From Pseudomonadota bacterium (GTDB lineage: Bacteria > Myxococcota_A > Polyangia > Polyangiales > Polyangiaceae), in NCBI GenBank assembly GCA_023428245.1, contig JAEYYX010000027.1, positions 1 to 62,002 on the forward strand: DNA of 62,002 nucleotides, in the 5' to 3' direction. Shown here in pieces: positions 1 through 8,982 of this stretch (position 1 is its first letter; each line of letters begins with the position of its first letter). The position numbers were made by a program, and so were the translations under genes. Below the pieces are notes generated by a model. The model was not told the DNA's origin, did no database searches, and was given only the letters and a program-made list of their open reading frames with translations.

Positions 1-1658
1 CGCCGGAGGAGCTCTTCCTGGACGTGCCCGGAGCAAATGACGATCGGGATGGTGCGCTCGGCGGCGGCGTCGATGAGATCCTGGGTGGGGCGCCCGGGCA
101 TGATCGCGTCGCTCCAGATCAGATCAGGAGCCACGGTCCCAAGGAGCGTCATCGCTTCGTCCACCGAATCTGCCAGCACAAGGTCCACTCCGAGGCGGGG
201 CAGGATCTGCGAGAAGACATTCCGGATCTCTCGCTGGTCTTCGACGAACAGGACGCAGGGGCGGCGCGACGTGGTGGTTCGTGAGCGCAAGAGTGTTGTC
301 GTCAGAGGCTCGGAGGGGAACTCTGGCGACCCTTTCGCGATCTCAGCGTCAGCTCGTGCGGGCAAGAAGATCGTCACTCGAGTCCCTGAGCCTTTCTCGG
401 ACTCGACGGTGACCGAACCTCCAGCTCCCCCAATGAGCCGCCGAACTGTAGTGAGGCCGAGGCCGGTTCCATTCTTCCCTTTGGTCGTGAAAAAAGGTTC
501 AAAAACACGCTCGAGGACACGAGGCGGGATACCAGGACCGTTATCCGTAACGGTGATGCGTGCCAACTTTCCTGCGGAGCCTCGCTGCTTCGTTTCTGTT
601 TGGTCGACGACAACGCGAATCCGTCCCTTGCCTTTGAGAGCGTCTCGCGAGTTGACGATGAGATTCACGAGAGCGTGGGTGAGCTCCGATGGATCGACGA
701 GGACCCAAGAGGAATCGAGGATCTTGAGCTGAAGAGAAACAGCGGAGCCCCCTGCAGCTGTGAGTGTGGGCAAAACACCCTCAAAGTAGGCGGAAAGATC
801 GGTGAGCTTCCCGCTCGAGAGATTCTGTCCTCCCACGAAGAGCAACCTGCGCCCGACCGCCGCGGCTCGCGCCACTGAAGCGCGCATCTCAGCAAGCGCT
901 TGGGAGTTGGCTTTCGAAGGGGAGCGCTGCGTCCCGAGGATCTCTATGTAGCCCTCGATTTCCTGCAAGACCGAGTTGATCTCGTGAGCGAGTCCACCCG
1001 CAATCCGGCCGAGTGTGCGCTCGCGCTGGGCCAAACGGAGTTCCTCCTGGGTGACGCGATGCAGGCGGAGCGCCTCGTCACGGCGCATTTCCTCGAGGAT
1101 AGTTCTCTCGAGAGCTTCCGCGCGCGATCGCGTTGCGCCATCGATCTCCGACAGGACCAAGATGATCGGAAGTGCGAGGAGCCCGACAGCGATCGAGAGC
1201 GGCGCGAGTTCACTTGCAGTCGCGGCGGGAGGGGCGAGCGATAGGAGGAACTCGTCGGCTCCGAAACGCGTGGGGTCGACCACCACTGCCAGCGTGAAGG
1301 AAGCGGCCACGGCTGTGAGCAGCGCCGGCAAGAGGCCCTCGATCAAGAGGAGCGCATAGAGCGAGAGCAGCGCACCGAAAGCGGCCACGGCGAACACCCT
1401 CGCGCCGCTCCCGAAGCCGAAGAATAGAAGGCCCGCGAACAGGCCGATCATGAGCGCCGCGCGGCGGACCTGAAAGGAGTGGCGGCCGGTGCCTGTCGCT
1501 CCCATGAGCGCGAAGAGGACGAGCGCGATGCCCCCCCATAGCGCGCTCGAGCCGCTCCTCATGGCCCCGAGGGTCGGCAAAACGAGCACACCCTGGGCCC
1601 ACAGTCCCCGCTGCGCGAGCCTCCGCCTTGCGAATTGGAACGGGGTGATGACGCTCAT
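1..1658 (-). CDS. Hybrid sensor histidine kinase with receiver domain (3' end outside window)
   Basis: The reading frame runs off the window edge, so the C-terminus is missing; 552 codons are visible. The N-terminal ~170 residues are hydrophobic with several membrane segments. A short coiled stretch leads to an H-box with GGLAHEINS (His225), then an N-box (NLIVNSRDAL), a G1 box (DNGPGIPP), an F box (FEPFFTTKG) and a G2 box (GTGLGL), so the kinase core looks complete. A receiver domain follows with acidic residues in FVEDQ and a phospho-acceptor in WSDAIMPG (Asp517). The ATG overlaps the stop of the upstream gene as ATGA, so the two genes are translationally coupled. The protein is built like the hybrid kinase at 29523-31358, including a similar CSGxVxEEL receiver segment, and the two are probably paralogs. 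The signal sensed is unknown. Confidence 0.9.
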   Translation of the reverse strand, partial: MSVITPFQFARRRLAQRGLWAQGVLVLPTLGAMRSGSSALWGGIALVLFALMGATGTGRHSFQVRRAALMIGLFAGLLFFGFGSGARVFAVAAFGALLSLYALLLIEGLLPALLTAVAASFTLAVVVDPTRFGADEFLLSLAPPAATASELAPLSIAVGLLALPIILVLSEIDGATRSRAEALERTILEEMRRDEALRLHRVTQEELRLAQRERTLGRIAGGLAHEINSVLQEIEGYIEILGTQRSPSKANSQALAEMRASVARAAAVGRRLLFVGGQNLSSGKLTDLSAYFEGVLPTLTAAGGSAVSLQLKILDSSWVLVDPSELTHALVNLIVNSRDALKGKGRIRVVVDQTETKQRGSAGKLARITVTDNGPGIPPRVLERVFEPFFTTKGKNGTGLGLTTVRRLIGGAGGSVTVESEKGSGTRVTIFLPARADAEIAKGSPEFPSEPLTTTLLRSRTTTSRRPCVLFVEDQREIRNVFSQILPRLGVDLVLADSVDEAMTLLGTVAPDLIWSDAIMPGRPTQDLIDAAAERTIPIVICSGHVQEELLR

Positions 1659-2995
1659 GACGGAGCCAAGGAAGTTCCCAGCAGAGACACGGCGATCGTG
1701 CTCGACGAGGCGGGGGACGAAACGAGAGGGAAGACGTCGAAGCAGATGCAGGCTGAATCTGGGGTCGGACACCAGGAGAGCACCCGGACCTCAGCGGTGG
1801 TCACGATCTCGCGCTCATCCATCCCAGTGTCCCCTCCTAGGATTGCAGTGCGAACAAGAGGAGCCTTACCGTCGGCGCGGAGCTCAAGCGCGAGGAGGAA
1901 CGGGTGCCGCCGCATCCCCGAGCGCGGGGCTGGGCCGTCCATTTCACTCGCAAGAGGCGCGGAGATGATCAGCGTCCCGCTCCTCACAGCGCCAATGTTC
2001 ATGGCTGCAGCGGTCTCGAGGATAATGTGGACAAGGTCCGCCGAACCAACAGGCAGGGGCTCCTCTTCCTCGTCGAGGACCGGATCGACGACGATACGGA
2101 TCGTCTCGCGCACGAGGCGGCGGAGCGCCCGCGCGGCGATGGGGAGGGCGTCCCGAACTCGCGACTGACCCGATGCCTCCGCGTCCTTGTGCCCGAGCAT
2201 GAGCACATCCGCAGCCAAGTTCGTGACCCGGTCACAGGCGTCAATGATCTGGGATGCGGCGTCGCGTGATGCGAGGGGCCCGTCTTCTTCGCGCACCTCG
2301 TCGGCCCAAGTTCGGATCACTTGCGCCATGTTGTTCAGGTCGTGAACAGCAGATCCTGCGACGACCCCAAGTGCCTCTAGGGAGCGTGCCTCATTACGGA
2401 TGGCGATGGCCTGGTCGCGAGCTTCCTCGGCCGCCGCCCGCAGTTTCCCCGCGGTCTCGAGGGAAGCCCGGGCCTCGTCAAATTCCTCAAACACCTGGTC
2501 TGCGTCCTCCAGCACACTGCGGAGCAGTACCCCGGAGCCCATCACCATCGCGAGGAAAATGATGGTGACGAGCACCGCTTTAGCCCCGCTGGTCCCTCCG
2601 AGCGGGGCGCTCGCAAGCGCAAGTGTGAGCACGATAAGCGTCACTGCGCCGTGGCGCGGCCCGAGGAGCACCGTGACCGATAGCGGAAGGGTCACAAGGA
2701 GTGGCCCGCCTACGACATCAAGGCCCAGCCCGGACGCGGCCGCCAGTGCCCCGAGGCCCAGCGCGACACAAAGCGCGCCCCCTCGCGCCCGCTCAGGCAA
2801 GATCCGAAAACTGAGCGCGAGCCCAAGAGCTCCCCCGAGGACACTCAGGGAAATTCCGGATCGAGCTTCAGCGGGCCCCGTGAACAGACTGAAGACGGCG
2901 AAAAGGAGCGCAAACCCGACCAAAGTCGCGGCAAACTCCGAGGCCCGCAGATCTCGATACTCCCGAGCCCGCGCATCAGCTTCCAATGGACTCAA
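1655..2995 (-). CDS. Membrane histidine-kinase-like protein with degenerate ATPase domain
   Basis: I chose the TTG at 2995 because GAGGAG sits 8 nt upstream; the frame stays open to 3118, but that would carry the gene into the start of the tRNA region. The protein is 446 residues. About six hydrophobic segments fill residues ~15-160, followed by a coiled stretch and an H-box-like VHDLNNMAQV with His218. The region where the ATPase domain should follow keeps only a vague N-box (LETAAAMNIG). I find no DxGxG and no GxGxGL motif, and the end of the protein (residues ~400-446) is unlike HATPase. It could be a phospho-acceptor or dimerisation partner for the kinase encoded immediately downstream, with which it shares an ATGA overlap. 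That role is inference. Confidence 0.8.
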   Translation of the reverse strand: MSPLEADARAREYRDLRASEFAATLVGFALLFAVFSLFTGPAEARSGISLSVLGGALGLALSFRILPERARGGALCVALGLGALAAASGLGLDVVGGPLLVTLPLSVTVLLGPRHGAVTLIVLTLALASAPLGGTSGAKAVLVTIIFLAMVMGSGVLLRSVLEDADQVFEEFDEARASLETAGKLRAAAEEARDQAIAIRNEARSLEALGVVAGSAVHDLNNMAQVIRTWADEVREEDGPLASRDAASQIIDACDRVTNLAADVLMLGHKDAEASGQSRVRDALPIAARALRRLVRETIRIVVDPVLDEEEEPLPVGSADLVHIILETAAAMNIGAVRSGTLIISAPLASEMDGPAPRSGMRRHPFLLALELRADGKAPLVRTAILGGDTGMDEREIVTTAEVRVLSWCPTPDSACICFDVFPLVSSPASSSTIAVSLLGTSLAPS

Positions 2996-3119
2996 CCTTC
3001 GCGCTCCTCGTTTGCGGAACGGCTGGTCCAGGCGCAAGTTTACTAAAGAGAAAAACGGGGCTGGTGATGAACGTAGAACTGTGCGAAAAGCCGCGGTCCC
3101 GGCGGCTATTGGGCCCAAA

Positions 3120-3196
3120 CGGGGTGTACCTCAACTTGGTAGAGGGCCGGCTTTGGGTGCCGGACGTTGTAGGTTCAAATCCTATCACCCCGACCA
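3120..3196 (+). tRNA. tRNA-Pro (anticodon UGG)
   Basis: The acceptor stem CGGGGTG pairs perfectly with CACCCCG at 3186-3192, followed by discriminator A and an encoded CCA. The anticodon stem CCGGC/GCCGG encloses the 7-nt loop TTTGGGT, giving anticodon TGG. The T arm has loop TTCAAAT closed by five pairs including one G-T. It sits between the divergently placed kinase genes and the glutaredoxin operon, on the strand opposite to both. Confidence 0.95.
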
Positions 3197-3325
3197 GAAT
3201 CCACTCCACGGCCCGCGATTCGTGAGCTCTTTCGCCGCGGGCGCGGGCGGCGTGCACCCGTCGGACCTAAGGGAAGCTTCTGCGCTGAGCCCCCGTACCC
3301 ATCAGATTGGGCCAAGAAAAGCAAA

Positions 3326-3355
3326 GGGAGGAGCACTTCATGAAGCGCTCCTCCC
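3326..3355 (-). terminator. Rho-independent terminator of the hemH-bolA-grxD operon
   Basis: A 9-bp inverted repeat GGGAGGAGC/GCTCCTCCC encloses a second short inverted repeat. Read on the minus strand it is followed by a T-rich tail (TTTGCTTTTC). It lies 28 nt beyond the glutaredoxin stop codon. Confidence 0.8.
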
Positions 3356-3383
3356 CTCTCCCTGGGCCCTCGGCCGGCCGCTT

Positions 3384-3707
3384 TCAGTTCTCAGAGCCGC
3401 GCAGGAGCTCGGCGAGCTCCCCTGTGGCCGCGAGATCGGAGACGATGTCTGCTCCCCCGACGAGCTTTCCGCCGACGTAGAGCTGGGGATAGGTCGGCCA
3501 GTTCGAGTACTCTTTCAGGCCCTGGCGGACCTCAGGATCGGTGAGTATGTTGTGAGTCGCGAAGTCGACGCCCGACTTCTTCAGGATATCGACGACATGG
3601 GCAGAAAACCCACACTGTGGGAAGTTCTTGTTGCCCTTCATGAAGAGCACGACGCGATTTGATTGGATCAGCGACTCGATGCGAGCTTTCAGAGCTTCGT
3701 CGATCAT
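3384..3707 (-). CDS. grxD: Monothiol CGFS glutaredoxin (Grx4/GrxD family)
   Basis: This 107-residue protein is full length for a single-domain monothiol glutaredoxin. It has the family hallmark CGFS active site (Cys32) preceded by FMKGNKNFPQ, the cis-Pro segment WPTYPQLY and the glutathione-binding GGADIVSDL near the C-terminus. Family members bind a glutathione-ligated [2Fe-2S] cluster and pass it to client proteins; they often form a heterodimer with BolA. Here the ATG overlaps the stop of the bolA-like gene as ATGA, so the two partners are made in a coupled fashion, and hemH lies upstream in the same operon. A terminator follows at 3326-3355. Confidence 0.95.
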   Translation of the reverse strand: MIDEALKARIESLIQSNRVVLFMKGNKNFPQCGFSAHVVDILKKSGVDFATHNILTDPEVRQGLKEYSNWPTYPQLYVGGKLVGGADIVSDLAATGELAELLRGSEN

Positions 3708-3967
3708 GATGTTTTTGCCTCTTTGGTGCGATTCCAGCTTTCAGGGGTGAAGGTCTTCAGCGCGAGCGCGTGAACGGGCCCCTTCATTTCCTCCGCGAGA
3801 GCGCGGTAGACGAGTTGGTGTTGCTCGATGGGGGTCTTGCCGACGAACTGTTCGGAGGCGATCGCGAGCTGATAGTGGTCTTTGGTTCCGGTCAGATCCT
3901 CGAGCTCCATGCGTGCGTCAGGAAACGCGGCTTGGAGTCGGGTCTTCAGAAGTTCTGGCTCAATCAC
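3704..3967 (-). CDS. bolA: BolA family protein
   Basis: The 87-residue product matches the short BolA/IbaG type. It has an N-terminal helix (LLKTRLQAAF), a central region ending in SEQFVGKTPIEQHQLVYRAL with the family's conserved pattern of F.gks...RHr.vy.al, and the C-terminal MKGPVHALALKTFTPESW that resembles the conserved iHAL.lk..tp.ew motif. The conserved His in the HAL motif is the usual Fe-S ligand in BolA-Grx complexes. It overlaps the CGFS glutaredoxin gene by 4 nt and starts 53 nt after hemH. A cytosolic role in Fe-S cluster delivery or iron sensing follows from the family; the exact BolA subclass cannot be fixed here. Confidence 0.93.
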   Translation of the reverse strand: MIEPELLKTRLQAAFPDARMELEDLTGTKDHYQLAIASEQFVGKTPIEQHQLVYRALAEEMKGPVHALALKTFTPESWNRTKEAKTS

Positions 3968-4020
3968 GGTGGTCCCTCTCCTTTGCGCACGGGTCCCCCC
4001 CTGTCAATCAGCAGCGGCCG

Positions 4021-4920
4021 TCATGGGGCTTCCGCGCGGGCGCGGGCACCCTCCACAGCTTCGATGAGAGCTCTGACGAGCCCTTCGTCCAGGTTCAAAG
4101 CGGGCGCCCGAACCCAGCGGAGGCCCAGAGCTCGTGCTTGTTCGGCCGCCTCGATGTCCAAGTCGTAGAGGGTCTCGATATGGTCCGAGAGGAAGCCGAT
4201 GGGCGCCACGCAGGCGCGCGTCCCTGGTTCAAGCGCGCCCAGCGTCTCAGCGAGGGTCGGGCCGAGCCACTCTCCTTCCCCTGCCCCTTGGCTTTGGAAG
4301 GCGACGTGCATCGAGATTCCCGCATAGCCGAGCTCCCGGAGGCGCTCGAAGACCTGCGCCGCGCTCAAACGAAACTCACGCTCGTAGGGGTCTCCTGCCT
4401 TGATCACGGCCGAGGGCAAGCTGTGCGCCGTGCAAACGACGGCAGTCTTTCCTGCCTCGGTACCGGGCGCGCCGAGCGCCCCAGCAATCCCCCGCGCCCA
4501 GGCATCAATCAGCTCTACCGAGCTTCCGTAAGCGTCGACGACCACAAGCTCCGGCGCTCGCTTTTGAGAAGCGAGCTCTCGCTCTGCCGCCGCGGCGTAG
4601 ACCGGGACCGAAAAGGGCGCGAGAGGCACCAGGATTACGCGCTCGCCGGGGCCCAGATCTCGCGTCACGTCCACGAAACGGGGGTTCCAAAGGCGCATCG
4701 CCACCCGCGTCTCGAGGCCAGAGGCCTCTGCGACTTTCGCCGCGAGCTCACTGGTGAGGGTAAGCAGCGGAGATCCTCCTACACGCTCGTAGCGCGCGCG
4801 AAGCTCCTCGATGAGCCCAGGAGGCGCGGGTCGGCCCCGACGTATCTCTCGCACGAACTCCGGCAGTTCATCGAGAGAATTCACGGTACCATGGGCGATG
4901 AGTACAACGACTTCTCGCAT
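4021..4920 (-). CDS. hemH: Ferrochelatase
   Basis: HemH inserts Fe2+ into protoporphyrin IX, the last step of heme b synthesis. The ATG at 4920 gives MREVVVLIAHGT, which is where the family begins; in-frame codons further upstream encode non-homologous residues. The 299-residue product is near the usual length. It shows the SPLLTLT segment, the catalytic His in CTAHSLP, the AFQSQG segment and the conserved Glu region PIGFLSDHIETLYDLD. No C-terminal Fe-S cysteines are visible. It heads a three-gene operon with bolA and grxD, so heme synthesis and Fe-S delivery genes are co-transcribed. The ribosome-binding site is weak (only GC-rich sequence and an oligo-T precede the ATG). Confidence 0.95.
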   Translation of the reverse strand: MREVVVLIAHGTVNSLDELPEFVREIRRGRPAPPGLIEELRARYERVGGSPLLTLTSELAAKVAEASGLETRVAMRLWNPRFVDVTRDLGPGERVILVPLAPFSVPVYAAAAERELASQKRAPELVVVDAYGSSVELIDAWARGIAGALGAPGTEAGKTAVVCTAHSLPSAVIKAGDPYEREFRLSAAQVFERLRELGYAGISMHVAFQSQGAGEGEWLGPTLAETLGALEPGTRACVAPIGFLSDHIETLYDLDIEAAEQARALGLRWVRAPALNLDEGLVRALIEAVEGARARAEAP

Positions 4921-5035
4921 ATAGAAAAACAGAGCGCGCGGCGCGCGCCCTGAGGCTCCCAAAAAGGACGTCCGGCGGCAAGTCCGCGCCCCTTCGGGAC
5001 AGAGCGAAGCGGCCGTATGATACTCGAAGCTGTCC

Positions 5036-8000
5036 ATGCGTGTCCGCGCCTCACCCATCGTCCCCCTGCTTCGCATCCCGCGCCTCTCAGCGCGAGAGGA
5101 TCAGGAAGCGAGCTTCCGAGAGGCGATGACGGCCCTGGCACGGGCGAGCCTCGAATTCGGGCCGCCTCCGCTCGATGCCGTTGATCCGCGCGCTCTCGAG
5201 GGCGCCGTCCATGTCGCAATGGAGCGCGGCCTCGCCGAAGATCTCTCTTGGCTCGAACAAGGGGCGCGGGCGCTAGCTCTCTATGAGCTTTCGGTGAGCC
5301 TGCCCCCAGGCCCGATCCGAAGGGACGTGCGGCGGCGCGTCTTTTCTCACCTCTATGAGGGCAACGCGAAAGCTTTCGTACCGGTCGCAACCCGGATTGC
5401 GCTCGGCAATGGGGCGCCGCTCGCTTCTCCGACGCTTCGCGCCCGAGTCCTTTTGTGTCTCGAGCTGCCCGTCGGCGCTTCCGTGAACGCGGCGCCGCTT
5501 GCGCTAGCGCTCGCCAGCCGCGCATCGAGTTATAACGCCTGGCTTCTCGATCCTTCGACGCAGGGCCTCCCGGCGCGGCGCGGCGCGGCTCTGCTCTACG
5601 AACAGGCCGCCCGTGAGGCGGTCTTTCGCTACCAGATGGGCGACTGTGAGCCAAAAAATCGCCTCATCAACCCGAGCTTGCGGGTCGCTTTCGAGCGGCT
5701 ACTCCGCGACCGAGAGCCTCTGGTTTGGCGGCCCGCGGCGGTCGCTCGCGGCCTGCTTGCCTCAATCGACGCGGACTTCCGTGAACAGGTCGAGCACGAG
5801 CTCGATCCCGAGCTCGGGATCAGTGAATGGCGGCGCGCGGGAGTCTCGCTCGTCGCGTCGATGGTCCAAGGCGACCAGGAAGCGGACAAATCAGTGAGCG
5901 CGCTCCTGTCGGGCCCGCTCGTAAAAAAGGATCCAGGTCTCACTTCAGCGCTCGCCCTGGCGCTCCCGCGCCTTGCGGAGTTCGAGCTCGACCGAGCCCG
6001 CGCTCTCGTTGAGCGGCTTGCGGCTCTGCGCCGCCCCGATGTCGCGATTGCGGTGGGGCTTGGGCTCGCAGGCTCAAGGGACCTGAATTTCGCCGAGTCG
6101 TCGCTCCCGCTTCTGCGGGAGACGCTCGAAGGGAGCGAAGGGGCCGATCTCGGCTTCGATGAGCTGATGCGGAGTCGTGCGCTCGCCTCCCTCAGAAAAG
6201 AGGTTGATCCCTCGCACCCGAGCGTGCGGGTCGAGAGCGCGCTTTACGCTTACGAGACCGAAGGCGCCAAACAGGCCTACGAGAAGGCCATCCTCGGGCT
6301 TCGGGAGGCCACGGATCTCGCCGAGCGAACCTTCGGCAGTGAGTACGATCCCCGCCTAACCGACAGCACCCTCCTCGAGCTGGATGCGGCCGCCTTCGAG
6401 CGACCGATCCTGCCGAGCTTGCTCCTGCTCGGCCGTAAGCCGGGTGACAGTGACACACAGGTCGAGCCTGTGGAGCGACTCAAGTCTCTGGTGACGACGC
6501 GGGTGCTCGATCTTCTCGAAAAGGCGGGCCGTGCCGAGTTCACGCGAGAAAGCCTGGTCTCCGATCAGAAGCGCTTGCGCGCCCTGCTCCATCTCGTCGA
6601 CACCGACGCGCACTCGTCCCACGAAGGAGAGCGCCCCGCGGCGAGGCGGCTCGAGCGTGCGATCGTGGTGCTCGTCGATCGGCTCGCCATGGGCGCCGAA
6701 CCTGCCATCCACCGAATCCTATGCGCAGCGCTGGCGCGCTGTTTCGATGCGGCAGTCCGCGACGACGTCCGTCAGGCGGGAGATCTGCTGCTCGTGGTGT
6801 TCGCATGCTTGAGCGATCCCTATGCGATTCTCGCGCTCGCTGAGGCGTCGACGGCTCCCGATTTGGCAGTTCCGCTCGCGGCGCTGGCGCGGTTCGTTTC
6901 CGCGGATCAGCCGGAGTCGCTTCATTCGAGCGGATTGCGCCTCGATCCCCACGATGCAAAGTCGCCGAAAGATGCGAGCGCGCTTCTGGCTGCGACGAAG
7001 GTGCTCGAGCTGAGTCAGGGCCTGACAGGTGGCGGTTACCTGTCCGAAGCGCTCCGGCGCGTCTTCTTCCGCATGGGCCGGAGCCTCGAGTGCATTGCGA
7101 CTGCGAGCTCGCTCACGGAGCTCATCGAGGGAAGGGGCGCTGATGAAGGCGAGCATCCTCTCGTTGAGCTCACACGAGCGGTGGAAGATTTGACCCAAAT
7201 GATGGGAAGCGCCCTCTTGCGCACGCTCGGACGCCAGCGGCGCTATCGAAGTGGAGTCTACGATGACTCCGATCTGCAGGACATCGTGGCGCGCAGCGTC
7301 GACTCGGGAGAGCCCCCGACCCACGATGACCTCGCTTTCGCCATCGAATCCCTCGTCCGAGAGCTCCCGGACTCGCTCGCACGCGCCGTCGAAGAGGTGA
7401 CCTTCCGTCTCTACAGCTTGCCGCGGGTGGGGGAACCTTCGAAAAAGGCTCCGATCGACCTGCGCCCGGCGGCGCTCCCCGAGTGGCTCTTGCCCCGTCG
7501 CACTATCGGCTCCTTCTACGTATTGCGCGCTCTCGGCAGCGGAGGAGCGAGCTCCGTGTTCGTGGCGCGGCGTATGGAAGAGCGGAACAATCCAAACGCT
7601 GAGTCCTTTGCGCTCAAGGTCCCGGACTACGATCCGAGCGTCGCGCGCAGCATGTCTGAGCAGGAATTCTTCCAGCTCTTCAAGGATGAGGCTGGCGCGC
7701 TCCTTTCACTGCCCGCGCACCCGAACCTGGCCCGCTTCGTCACCTTCGACCTCGCCGCGCGCCCCAAGCCGATCCTGGTGATGGAGCTCATCCGTGGGAT
7801 CGGCCTCGATCGGCTGATTCGCTCGCGCAGTCTCACGATGGCTCGGGTCGCGATGCACATCGACAGTATCCTCAAGGGACTCGAGGTCATGCACGAGGCT
7901 GGCCTTGGACACCTCGACGTGAAGCCGTCGAACGTGATCTTGAGAGACGGTAAGGAGCCGGTGCTCGTAGATTTCGGCTTGAGCGGCCGAAAGATTCGCC

Positions 8001-8404
8001 ACGGCTGCGGCACCGTCGAGTATGCGGCACCAGAGATCTTGGGGGTCATTCCTGAGGGTCATGAGCCGCTCGCACCGCCCGCCGATATTTATGCGTTCGG
8101 AGCGCTCGCCTACGAGCTCATCACGGGGCAATTGCTTTTTAGTGCTCCCGACGAATACGCTCTCGTCGCTCAGCACGTCTCCCACGACGGCTGGCTCGCC
8201 CCGCTTGCGGCGATGGACGCGGTGCCCGGTGCGCAGAACGTCGCCCGCGTGGTCGGCTCCTGCCTCCGCCAAGATCCTCGCAAGCGCCCCACCGCCTCGA
8301 TCCTCCGCACCCAAATGGCCCAAGCCCTCGAGAAACTGAAGCGCCACCCCTGGCCGCTCACCTTCGACTCTGAGGTCGCCGAACCGCTCCAGGCCTCCTC
8401 GTGA
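5036..8404 (+). CDS. Large Ser/Thr protein kinase with long N-terminal helical region
   Basis: The protein has 1,122 residues. Residues 1 to ~820 form a Leu/Ala/Arg-rich helical region that looks like alpha-helical repeats but matches no family I recognise. A Ser/Thr kinase domain occupies ~823-1105: glycine loop LGSGGASSVF, ATP-binding Lys861 in FALKV, catalytic loop GHLDVKPSN (His959, Asp961), DFG at 979-981, and APE-like AAPEIL. The usual HRD is HLD here, so the Arg that senses activation-loop phosphorylation is missing; such non-RD kinases are often regulated differently. No membrane segment is visible. The gene diverges from hemH, and its stop overlaps the next gene's start (TGATG). Substrates are unknown. 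Confidence 0.9.
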   Translation: MRVRASPIVPLLRIPRLSAREDQEASFREAMTALARASLEFGPPPLDAVDPRALEGAVHVAMERGLAEDLSWLEQGARALALYELSVSLPPGPIRRDVRRRVFSHLYEGNAKAFVPVATRIALGNGAPLASPTLRARVLLCLELPVGASVNAAPLALALASRASSYNAWLLDPSTQGLPARRGAALLYEQAAREAVFRYQMGDCEPKNRLINPSLRVAFERLLRDREPLVWRPAAVARGLLASIDADFREQVEHELDPELGISEWRRAGVSLVASMVQGDQEADKSVSALLSGPLVKKDPGLTSALALALPRLAEFELDRARALVERLAALRRPDVAIAVGLGLAGSRDLNFAESSLPLLRETLEGSEGADLGFDELMRSRALASLRKEVDPSHPSVRVESALYAYETEGAKQAYEKAILGLREATDLAERTFGSEYDPRLTDSTLLELDAAAFERPILPSLLLLGRKPGDSDTQVEPVERLKSLVTTRVLDLLEKAGRAEFTRESLVSDQKRLRALLHLVDTDAHSSHEGERPAARRLERAIVVLVDRLAMGAEPAIHRILCAALARCFDAAVRDDVRQAGDLLLVVFACLSDPYAILALAEASTAPDLAVPLAALARFVSADQPESLHSSGLRLDPHDAKSPKDASALLAATKVLELSQGLTGGGYLSEALRRVFFRMGRSLECIATASSLTELIEGRGADEGEHPLVELTRAVEDLTQMMGSALLRTLGRQRRYRSGVYDDSDLQDIVARSVDSGEPPTHDDLAFAIESLVRELPDSLARAVEEVTFRLYSLPRVGEPSKKAPIDLRPAALPEWLLPRRTIGSFYVLRALGSGGASSVFVARRMEERNNPNAESFALKVPDYDPSVARSMSEQEFFQLFKDEAGALLSLPAHPNLARFVTFDLAARPKPILVMELIRGIGLDRLIRSRSLTMARVAMHIDSILKGLEVMHEAGLGHLDVKPSNVILRDGKEPVLVDFGLSGRKIRHGCGTVEYAAPEILGVIPEGHEPLAPPADIYAFGALAYELITGQLLFSAPDEYALVAQHVSHDGWLAPLAAMDAVPGAQNVARVVGSCLRQDPRKRPTASILRTQMAQALEKLKRHPWPLTFDSEVAEPLQASS

Positions 8405-8976
8405 TGGGCGCTTCTCCCCGCAGCGCGCAGTGCCGGATCTCCGTCGCGCTTTTCGCCGTCGCCCTACTCTCTTCGGCCTGCCGCTCGCAGCAAGCCGAAG
8501 AGATTGAGCTCATTCTCGGCCCGGAGCAGGTCGTTCGCTTTCAGCCTGAGGCCGCCTTCGCTGAGTATTATGAGCTCTCGGGAGTTTCCGATCAGCTCCG
8601 GATCACGCTCGCTTCCTATGAAGCTGACTGTCGCACGCTCGTTCCCCCTCCGCCCCACGGCGTGATGGTCACGATCACCGTCGAGTCACCCTTGGGCCGC
8701 CCGCTCGGCGTGGGGGAATATCCTTTTGTTGCTGAAGAGCCGCGCATGGATCAGCCCCGCGCCCTCCCCTTCATCCGCTTGCACGAAGGCGCCGATCGCC
8801 TACCCGCCTACGGAAAGCTCGAGCTCACGGGGTTCGAACCGAGCTTGCATGGTCTCGTGCAAGGTGAACTCGAATTCTTGAATCCGGAGGAGGGCCGCGG
8901 CGCCGCGCTCTCGGGGAAGTTTAAGGTGCGGCTCTGTCGCTCGGTGCTCGACGCAACCCGAAACAAGGAAGACTGA
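8404..8976 (+). CDS. Predicted lipoprotein, coupled to the upstream kinase gene
   Basis: I start at the ATG overlapping the kinase stop codon; a GTG one codon earlier is also possible. The N-terminus is a lipoprotein signal: basic residues, a hydrophobic run (ISVALFAVALL) and a lipobox LLSSAC. The mature part of about 160 residues is mostly beta-like and mildly acidic, with no family I recognise. A central VMVTITVESPLGRPLG segment suggests a beta-sandwich. The kinase and lipoprotein are translationally coupled, so they may act in the same process, although one is cytosolic and the other lies beyond the inner membrane. It ends 6 bp from the convergent gene at 8983. Confidence 0.85.
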   Translation: MGASPRSAQCRISVALFAVALLSSACRSQQAEEIELILGPEQVVRFQPEAAFAEYYELSGVSDQLRITLASYEADCRTLVPPPPHGVMVTITVESPLGRPLGVGEYPFVAEEPRMDQPRALPFIRLHEGADRLPAYGKLELTGFEPSLHGLVQGELEFLNPEEGRGAALSGKFKVRLCRSVLDATRNKED

Positions 8977-8982
8977 GACCTC

